Origin: Halonatronomonas sp964558325
GTDB lineage: Bacteria; Bacillota; Halanaerobiia; Halanaerobiales; Halarsenatibacteraceae
DNA length: 64,000 bases
Assembly (NCBI GenBank): GCA_964558325.1
Contig: CAZLCX010000007.1
Coordinates: 1 to 64,000, forward strand
Direction: 5' to 3'
Below the pieces are notes generated by a model. That model saw nothing but the letters and a program-made list of their open reading frames with translations. It did not search any database and had not been told where the DNA came from. The stretch's first letter is position 1. Every line of letters starts with the position of its first letter. The position numbers and the translations under genes are program-made. Shown piece after piece: positions 58,751 through 64,000 of this stretch.

Positions 58751-59485
58751 TTAAAGGACATGTGAGCCTCTAATCTTTATATCATTACCATGGGGCTTTC
58801 CTGCAGCAAATATAAATCTAGATTCATCTGAAACGGTTCTTACTTCAATGGATGTTTCAGGTATTAATAAAAGAGCCTCACCTTCATTAAGCTTTGTATC
58901 TGCTTCTATTATACCATCAACCACATAAATAAACCCCTGCATTTCTTTTGCAAGCTGAAGATTATAAATACCTCCTGACTCTAAAGTAATATCCTGTAAT
59001 ATTAATTCTGTTTTCAATTTAATCGGTGAACCAGGACCAATTAAACTTCTAATCTTCATCCTGTCACTTTCTTTAACTGGAACATTTTCTGGTTTAAGAG
59101 CTTGATACTCAGGATCAGAATCTTTCATATCAGCAGGTAGATTAACCCAAATCTGCATGCCATGGGCATAACCAGCTGTTCCTGGAGCTTCAGAATGTAC
59201 AATGCCTTTACCAGCATTAAAAGTTTGCAAACCACCCTGAGCAACTTCTTCTTCATTGCCCTGATTATCTTCATGACGAAATGCTCCTCCAAGCATATAA
59301 CTTATCGCTTCAAAACCACTATGCTCATGGGGGGCAAATTCATTTGGGGCTTCTACAAAAAATTCATCTATTAAAACAAAGGGATCAAAGTGATTATGAT
59401 ATACAGTTGGAAATAATCTTTTAACTACTGCTCCATCACCTTCAGGTTTTTCAACAGCTATTATTTTTTTATTCTCTTTTAACAT
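58751..59485 (-). CDS. Pirin family protein (quercetin dioxygenase-like cupin)
   Basis: Bicupin. Residues NHFDPFVLIDEFF and PHEHSGFEAISYMLGGAFRH carry the pirin metal-site His residues, and QGGLQTFNAGKGIVHSE continues the site. The second cupin has FIYVVDGIIEAD and FIFAAGKPHGND. 244 residues from ATG 59485; the TTG at 59500 lies in the TTGGAGG site. Pirins bind iron and may act as redox sensors or dioxygenases; the physiological substrate is unknown. Divergent from lipM across a region with a perfect 11-bp inverted repeat. Confidence 0.9.
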   Translation of the reverse strand: MLKENKKIIAVEKPEGDGAVVKRLFPTVYHNHFDPFVLIDEFFVEAPNEFAPHEHSGFEAISYMLGGAFRHEDNQGNEEEVAQGGLQTFNAGKGIVHSEAPGTAGYAHGMQIWVNLPADMKDSDPEYQALKPENVPVKESDRMKIRSLIGPGSPIKLKTELILQDITLESGGIYNLQLAKEMQGFIYVVDGIIEADTKLNEGEALLLIPETSIEVRTVSDESRFIFAAGKPHGNDIKIRGSHVL

Positions 59486-59536
59486 AACTTTTACCTCCAA
59501 GCTATTAGCTTTTTTACTGGATTCTTATTAATTGTT

Positions 59537-59573
59537 CTGTTAATATTATATATAGTAAACAAAATATTAACAG
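59537..59573. promoter_or_regulatory. Perfect 11-bp inverted repeat in the pirin/lipM divergent promoter
   Basis: CTGTTAATATT (59537-59547) and AATATTAACAG (59563-59573), separated by 15 bp. It sits centrally in the 122-bp divergent region and could let one regulator control both directions. Confidence 0.7.
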
Positions 59574-59607
59574 TAAAATAAGAAACATTGCAAGGAGGCT
59601 TTTAATT

Positions 59608-60426
59608 TTGGAAAAATGGCGTTTAATTAATACAGAGACCAATGATGGTTTTCAGAATATGGCAATTGATGAAGCTATAATGAAATTCCATCAAGAAAAG
59701 AAAGTCCCACCTACTGTAAGATTTTATAGCTGGGAGCCAGCAGCTCTATCCCTGGGATACTTTCAAAAACTAGAAAAAGAAGTTAATCAAAAAGCCTGTC
59801 AAAAAGCAGGAATAAATATTGTTAGACGTTTAACTGGAGGCAGGGCTATCCTCCATGATAAAGAGCTAACTTATAGCATTATTATTCGGGAAGATTATGG
59901 GCTTTTATCTAATTCTATTGTAACAAGTTATCAAGAAATAAGCCAGGGCTTAGTAGCAGGCCTAAATTTATTAAAAATACCAGCTAAACTTAAACCAATT
60001 GAACGGGGCAAAAAATCCCCAAAAGGTAATTCAGCTGCCTGTTTTGATGCCCCATCCTGGTATGAAGTTTTACTAGAAAATAAAAAACTAATTGGTAGTG
60101 CTCAGACCAGAAAAAATGGAACTATCTTACAGCATGGTTCAATCCCCTATGAAATAGATTCTGAAAAAACATTTAAATTATTTAATTATTCCGATGAAAA
60201 GAAAAGAAAAAAAGCTCGAAGAATATTTTCTGCTAAGTCAACCTCTTTAAAATCAGCAGGTTATAATATTGATAAAGAAAAATTAAAAGCAGCCCTGATA
60301 AAAGGTTTATCAGAAAGTCTGGGTTTTAATTACATTGATGAAAATTTAACTTCTAAAGAAATTAATTTGGCTAAAAAATTAAAAAAAGAAAAATATTCTA
60401 CAGATAAATGGAACAAAAAACGTTAG
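59608..60426 (+). CDS. lipM: Octanoyltransferase LipM / lipoate-protein ligase family
   Basis: Transfers octanoyl (or lipoate) to GcvH-type acceptor lysine. It opens EKWRLINTETNDGFQNMAID, has RRLTGGRAILHDKELTYSI (RRxxGGxAxxH signature) and the Cys in SAACFDAPSWYEV, which corresponds to the acyl-thioester Cys of LipM; GSAQTRKNGTILQHGSI follows. At 272 residues it lacks the C-terminal adenylation-helper domain of LplA. TTG start behind AAGGAGG. lipA follows 10 bases later, which fits endogenous lipoate synthesis. Confidence 0.88.
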   Translation: MEKWRLINTETNDGFQNMAIDEAIMKFHQEKKVPPTVRFYSWEPAALSLGYFQKLEKEVNQKACQKAGINIVRRLTGGRAILHDKELTYSIIIREDYGLLSNSIVTSYQEISQGLVAGLNLLKIPAKLKPIERGKKSPKGNSAACFDAPSWYEVLLENKKLIGSAQTRKNGTILQHGSIPYEIDSEKTFKLFNYSDEKKRKKARRIFSAKSTSLKSAGYNIDKEKLKAALIKGLSESLGFNYIDENLTSKEINLAKKLKKEKYSTDKWNKKR

Positions 60427-60436
60427 GAGGCCAGTT

Positions 60437-61306
60437 ATGTCAGAAAAAAGAAAGAGATTACCAGAATGGCTAAGAGGTAAAGATCCATTACAACGAGGCA
60501 TGATTGCTACCAAAAAAATGCTAGATGGCCTTGAATTAAATACAGTCTGCCAGAATGCTCGCTGCCCTAATATAGGTGAATGTTATGCTAAAAAAACGGC
60601 AACTTTTATGATTCTCGGGAAAAATTGTACAAGAAATTGCAAATTCTGTGCTGTCCAGGGAGACGATCCTGAACCGGTAGACCCTGAAGAACCTAACCGA
60701 ATTGCTAAAGCAGTCAACAAATTAGGATTAAGACATGCCGTTATAACGTCTGTAACTAGAGATGATCTAGAAGATGGTGGTTCAGAACAATTTGTTAAAG
60801 TCATAAAAACTATCAGAGAAATAAATCCAGAAGTAACAATTGAAATTCTAACCCCAGATTTTAATAATGATAAAGAAGCTTTAAATAAAATTATTGCAGC
60901 AAAACCTGAAATTTTTAATCACAATATCGAAACTGTTCCTTCATTATATGAATTGGTCAGACCAGAAGCTGATTACCAGCAGTCACTGGATGTTTTGAAA
61001 ACAGTAGCAGATTCTGATGATATAATAATTAAGTCTGGATTAATGCTTGGCCTGGGAGAAACAGAAAATGAATTATTTCAAGTATGGAAAGACCTTCTAA
61101 AATCAGGCTGTGAAATCCTAACTATGGGGCAATATCTCCAGCCAGGTCATGAAAATGTCCAGGTTAAAGAATATATTCGGCCAGAAAAATTTGATGAATT
61201 AAAGGAAAAAGCCTTAAAACTTGGTTTTAAAACAGTAGCTTCTGGGCCCCATGTTAGAAGTTCCTATTTAGCTGAAGAAACAGGCAAAGACCTGCTTAAT
61301 AAATAA
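60437..61306 (+). CDS. lipA: Lipoyl synthase
   Basis: Radical SAM enzyme inserting two sulfurs into octanoyl-protein. The auxiliary cluster motif is TVCQNARCPNIGECYAKK (CxxxxCxxxxxC) and the radical SAM motif is GKNCTRNCKFCAVQGD (CxxxCxxC). RHAVITSVTRDDLEDGGSEQF and IEILTPDF follow, and the C-terminal RSSYLAEE has the conserved Ser ligand. 289 residues, full length. Paired with lipM in one operon, ending at a terminator. Confidence 0.97.
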   Translation: MSEKRKRLPEWLRGKDPLQRGMIATKKMLDGLELNTVCQNARCPNIGECYAKKTATFMILGKNCTRNCKFCAVQGDDPEPVDPEEPNRIAKAVNKLGLRHAVITSVTRDDLEDGGSEQFVKVIKTIREINPEVTIEILTPDFNNDKEALNKIIAAKPEIFNHNIETVPSLYELVRPEADYQQSLDVLKTVADSDDIIIKSGLMLGLGETENELFQVWKDLLKSGCEILTMGQYLQPGHENVQVKEYIRPEKFDELKEKALKLGFKTVASGPHVRSSYLAEETGKDLLNK

Positions 61307-61327
61307 TATCTAAGCTAACAATAAATA

Positions 61328-61353
61328 AACCTACCTCATCTCTGAGGTAGGTT
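61328..61353. terminator. Hairpin terminator after lipA
   Basis: AACCTACCTCA (61328-61338) and TGAGGTAGGTT (61343-61353), perfect 11-bp stem with 4-nt loop. Between convergent genes; T-run weak. Confidence 0.8.
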
Positions 61354-61359
61354 ACTAAT

Positions 61360-62094
61360 TTATTTCCGAAATAAATTCAGGAAGCGATCTTCATATAAGT
61401 GATAAACTCCCCAGCGGTCCAATTCCTGTTTTAATACTGATGGATCCTTATCTCCTCTTTCCACCTTCTGAAATAACTTTTCTATTTCATCTTTTGCAGC
61501 TATCGGAAGACCATCTAAATTTCTAGTTACCCTTGCTCTTCCATCCTGGCCTCTTGTTAAATATCCCTTTGATTCCATTTCTGGAACCTGAGATTCCTGA
61601 GCACTTCTGGTCATATACTCCTGAGCAAATTTCATCAAAGAGACATCCCAGAGATCATCCAGACCTAAAAGAATAACTGTTAAAAACTCCGAAGCCTCAT
61701 CCAACTCTTCTTCTAATCGCCTGGCAGCTTCATCAATATCAGCATTAATAGTTCTAACACTATCAATCTTTTGAGTATAATGCATCTGATAAGCAATACT
61801 GGCCATATCTGGATCCTGACCAGCCATCATTTCAATAGCTTTTTTTGCTTCTTCGCTAAATCCATCTGCTTTCAATAGATAACCAGGTGTGATTAATTTA
61901 GGTTTATTCCAGGTAATCCAGCCCTCTCGAATTCGAGTTTCAGGACCCTCTTCTGGATAGATATCAAGATAAGCAGGTTCGGTTAAAACATAATATTTTA
62001 ACTCGGTATCTTCTTCATTTGACAGTAATTGGCGGGGGGATTTTAAAACTTCAGTCGCTTCCAGAGCATCTTGAATTCTTGCTTCATATTCCAT
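61360..62094 (-). CDS. Uncharacterised cytoplasmic protein
   Basis: 244 residues with no family that I recognise. No signal peptide or membrane segment. It is acidic and mixed helix/strand: the N-terminal half has KYYVLTEPAYLDIYPEEGP and GWITWNKPKLITPGYLL; the middle is helical (DIDEAARRLEEELDEASEFL); the C-terminal half has MESKGYLTRGQDGRARVTRN and KDEIEKLFQKVERGDKD. GGGGG precedes ATG. Last of a likely operon with inositol monophosphatase, a double UspA protein and flavodoxin (58 bases before it). Function unknown. Confidence 0.6.
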   Translation of the reverse strand: MEYEARIQDALEATEVLKSPRQLLSNEEDTELKYYVLTEPAYLDIYPEEGPETRIREGWITWNKPKLITPGYLLKADGFSEEAKKAIEMMAGQDPDMASIAYQMHYTQKIDSVRTINADIDEAARRLEEELDEASEFLTVILLGLDDLWDVSLMKFAQEYMTRSAQESQVPEMESKGYLTRGQDGRARVTRNLDGLPIAAKDEIEKLFQKVERGDKDPSVLKQELDRWGVYHLYEDRFLNLFRK

Positions 62095-62152
62095 ATTTTT
62101 AACCCCCTTTTCTTATTATATTTCAACTTATATCATAACAATTATAGAATAA

Positions 62153-62638
62153 TTATTCAAACTTTTTCTGTAAAGTCTTAACATATTTATTGATCTCTTG
62201 ATTATTTCCAATTGAATCATCTATGAGGTCACTCTTTTCAATCGAAAGACAGGCTAATGGTTCTTTATTTGCTAGTTTTTCAAGTTGAATCAGTGTTTTT
62301 GCAGTCCCTCCACCTGCATGGGTTGTAAAAAAAGCTACTTCAGGTAAGACTTCATTATTACCTATTAAAAAAGTTCGAATAGCTGGTGTTACTCTTCCGG
62401 CCCAAACCGGTGTACCTATTAAAACTAAATCATATTTTATAAAATTTTCAGTAAAATTATCAATAATAGTAACATTTGATGTTATAGCATCAAAGCCAGC
62501 CCTCAAAAACCCAATTAAACCCTTCCTATTTCGACGATCTTTGATTTCTAATGTTTCACTTTCCAGTTTACTGGCTAAAATTTTTGCCAGCTTTGATGTA
62601 TTCCCTGTATTGGAGTAAAACACTATAAGTGCTTTCAC
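62153..62638 (-). CDS. Flavodoxin-like protein
   Basis: 161 residues. The FMN phosphate loop is FYSNTGNTSKLAKIL at the very N-terminus. LVLIGTPVWAGRVTPAIRTF is the second FMN-contact region, and FFTTHAGGGTAKTLIQLE the third. GTG 62638 start has GGAGG 8 nt upstream and lies 2 bases after the UspA stop. Probably an electron carrier or NAD(P)H:FMN oxidoreductase-like protein used with oxygen or iron stress. Confidence 0.9.
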   Translation of the reverse strand: MKALIVFYSNTGNTSKLAKILASKLESETLEIKDRRNRKGLIGFLRAGFDAITSNVTIIDNFTENFIKYDLVLIGTPVWAGRVTPAIRTFLIGNNEVLPEVAFFTTHAGGGTAKTLIQLEKLANKEPLACLSIEKSDLIDDSIGNNQEINKYVKTLQKKFE

Positions 62639-62640
62639 CT

Positions 62641-63540
62641 TTAATCCTCCTCTTTTTCAGTAAAAAGCGCTGTTAAATCCTGATTTAAAATAGGGTCACA
62701 TGGAATCATAAATAAGGGAAATTCTGCTTTACGGACAATTCTATCTGCAGTGCTGCCAATCTTTAATTCTTCAAGATGATCAAGCCCAAGAGTTGGCATC
62801 ATAATTAAAGTAGCATCTTCTTCTCTTGCAGCTTCTAAAATTAGATTAGAGGCAGAACCAGAACCAATTTTAATTGTAACGCTTTTTATATTTTCATGAT
62901 CCTCTAATTTTTTCTTGTAAGATGCAAGATCTTCTACTGCCTGACTCTTTTTAATCATAAATTCTTCCTCATCAAAACTTTTTTCTACTGAGTGTACCAG
63001 AATAATATTATGAAAAATATGATCCAGAGATAATAAAATTTTAATTATTCTATCTGAACAGGTTGTACAATCAATCGGGATAACCACCCTGCTAAATTTA
63101 ATCTTACATATTGGTTCAATCTCATCCTCTTTCCCTTTCTCATATTTCTCAATAAAAACAGGAACTCTGCTGTTCCTCAATACTCTATAAGTTGTACTCC
63201 CAAGTATAATCTGTTTAATAATTCCCTGGCCATGGGAGGCAATTAAAATAACTGCACAATTTTTTTCTTCAGCAAACTTTGTTATTTCTTCGGCAGGCTT
63301 TCCAATAACAATATCTGATTCAACCTTAAGGCCTCTAGCCTCAACTTCCTTTTCTAAATCATTCATTTTCTCTCTAGCCTCATCAACTACCTCAGCACTG
63401 ACACCTCTTCTCCTTGATTCAATAACATGTAAAAGTATAACAGAATTTAAACCAAGAGCTTTAAATTCATCCAAAGAATCTAATAATTTATTTGCACTTT
63501 TAGAAAAATCAGTTGCCAGCAAAATTTTTGTATCGAACAT
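62641..63540 (-). CDS. Tandem universal stress protein (two UspA domains)
   Basis: 299 residues with two UspA modules. Domain 1 (~1-145) begins KILLATDFSKSANKLLDSLD and contains IASHGQGIIKQIILGSTTY and VLRNSRVPVFIE, the ATP-binding G-x2-G-x9-G(S/T) pattern. Domain 2 (~150-290) begins RVVIPIDCTTCSDRIIKILL and has MPTLGLDHLEELKIGSTADR. Ligand site complete in the first domain, altered in the second. Cytoplasmic stress adaptation. Flanked by inositol monophosphatase and flavodoxin on the same strand. Confidence 0.93.
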   Translation of the reverse strand: MFDTKILLATDFSKSANKLLDSLDEFKALGLNSVILLHVIESRRRGVSAEVVDEAREKMNDLEKEVEARGLKVESDIVIGKPAEEITKFAEEKNCAVILIASHGQGIIKQIILGSTTYRVLRNSRVPVFIEKYEKGKEDEIEPICKIKFSRVVIPIDCTTCSDRIIKILLSLDHIFHNIILVHSVEKSFDEEEFMIKKSQAVEDLASYKKKLEDHENIKSVTIKIGSGSASNLILEAAREEDATLIMMPTLGLDHLEELKIGSTADRIVRKAEFPLFMIPCDPILNQDLTALFTEKEED

Positions 63541-63556
63541 TAGATTACCTCCTGCT

Positions 63557-64000
63557 CTATTTATTTAAAAGTTCTCTTAATCTATTATTAACTTTCTGAC
63601 TGCCAGCTATTACCTGCTCACTATTAATTCTCAATTTATTTCCTTTAAAATCAGTTATTATTCCCCCGGCTTCTTCTACCAAAAGAATCCCTGCAGCAAT
63701 ATCCCAGAGTTTTAACTCTATTTCCCAAAAACCTGAAAAAACTCCTCTGGCAACCTGGCAGAGATCAAAGGCTGCTGCCCCTGTTCTCCTGATTCCCCCG
63801 GCTTCTGGTAATATTTTATTAAATAATTTCAATGCCTTATTACTTTCCTGATGTGAGTAGGGAAATCCAGTCGCAATAATTCCATCTTTAACAGTATAAT
63901 CTTTATTTACATTAATTCTCTTACCATTATAAAAACTACCCTGACCTCTGCTGGCAGAGTATATATCGTTAAAATATGGAAGATAAATCAATCCATATTC
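63557..64000 (-). CDS. Inositol monophosphatase family protein, 5' end outside the window
   Basis: The C-terminal ~148 codons are inside; the frame continues open to the window edge. IYSASRGQGSFYNGKRINV, GIIATGFPYS and GIRRTGAAAFDLCQVARG occur, and WDIAAGILLVEEAGG is the motif B that holds a metal-binding Asp. Typical of IMPase/CysQ-like phosphatases hydrolysing sugar, inositol or nucleotide 3'-phosphates. First gene visible of an operon with UspA and flavodoxin. The exact start and motif A are outside, so substrate cannot be judged. Confidence 0.88.
   Translation of the reverse strand, partial: EYGLIYLPYFNDIYSASRGQGSFYNGKRINVNKDYTVKDGIIATGFPYSHQESNKALKLFNKILPEAGGIRRTGAAAFDLCQVARGVFSGFWEIELKLWDIAAGILLVEEAGGIITDFKGNKLRINSEQVIAGSQKVNNRLRELLNK

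Noticed and set aside
1..64000. tRNA, rRNA, transposase, integrase, att sites or restriction/defence islands
   Set aside because: None recognised by reading; no GC-rich RNA-gene islands, IS termini or characteristic proteins. Small RNAs cannot be excluded without a covariance search.

Overview
The window is 64 kb of AT-rich DNA with densely packed genes, strong GGAGG-type ribosome binding sites, frequent TTG and GTG starts, and metabolism typical of anaerobic Firmicutes (Etf/acyl-CoA dehydrogenase, a tungsten-type aldehyde:ferredoxin oxidoreductase, glycogen genes, Ni-pincer cofactor genes). A small exported protein with the strand pattern and terminal Phe of an outer-membrane barrel, and a peptide-binding protein with a non-lipoprotein signal peptide, suggest a two-membrane (diderm) Firmicute, most likely of the Halanaerobiales. 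That placement is inference. I saw no rRNA, tRNA, CRISPR array, transposase or integrase.

Layout. 0-6 kb: glycogen metabolism (glgC, glgD, a type I pullulanase, a short glucan phosphorylase with a structured leader). 6-12 kb: DJ-1 protein, penicillin-binding protein, putative barrel protein, a small AbrB / amidohydrolase-fragment / membrane subtilase operon, and a methyltransferase. 12-15.7 kb: maoC, acyl-CoA dehydrogenase, etfB, etfA. 15.9-22.7 kb: P1 peptidase, small orphan genes, and the nickel-pincer genes larE, larB and larC (larC split by a probable -1 frameshift) behind a phosphohexomutase. 22.8-28.5 kb: lipase, CCA-adding enzyme, SulP transporter, PepF. 28.6-32 kb: MoaD-like protein, AOR, peroxiredoxin, aldo/keto reductase. 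32-40 kb: thiolase, ketoreductase, CoA-transferase, chemoreceptor and GntP permease behind a sigma-54-type promoter, next to a sigma-54 activator; the permease is split by a 100-N scaffold gap flanked by a 55-bp duplicate. 40-46.8 kb: phage-like orphan, 11-bp repeats, typA, two small helical proteins, S9 peptidase, glycerate kinase. 47-52 kb: D-aminopeptidase and peptide ABC transporter without ATPases. 52.6-64 kb: ychF, a divergent prs, niaX/niaR, nagA (apparently with an AUU start), threonine synthase, pirin, lipM/lipA, and an operon with inositol monophosphatase, UspA, flavodoxin and an unknown protein.

How it fits together. The cell appears to store and mobilise glycogen, take up and hydrolyse peptides (peptide transporter, DppA, PepF, S9 and P1 peptidases), and interconvert C4 acyl-CoAs. 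The maoC-acd-etfBA operon and the sigma-54-controlled CoA-transferase/ketoreductase/thiolase operon together could carry out the steps between acetyl-CoA and butyryl-CoA by the (R)-3-hydroxyacyl route. The most unusual points are the larC recoding site, the AUU start of nagA, the small AbrB-linked protease operon, the phased 11-bp repeat, and several operator-like palindromes.
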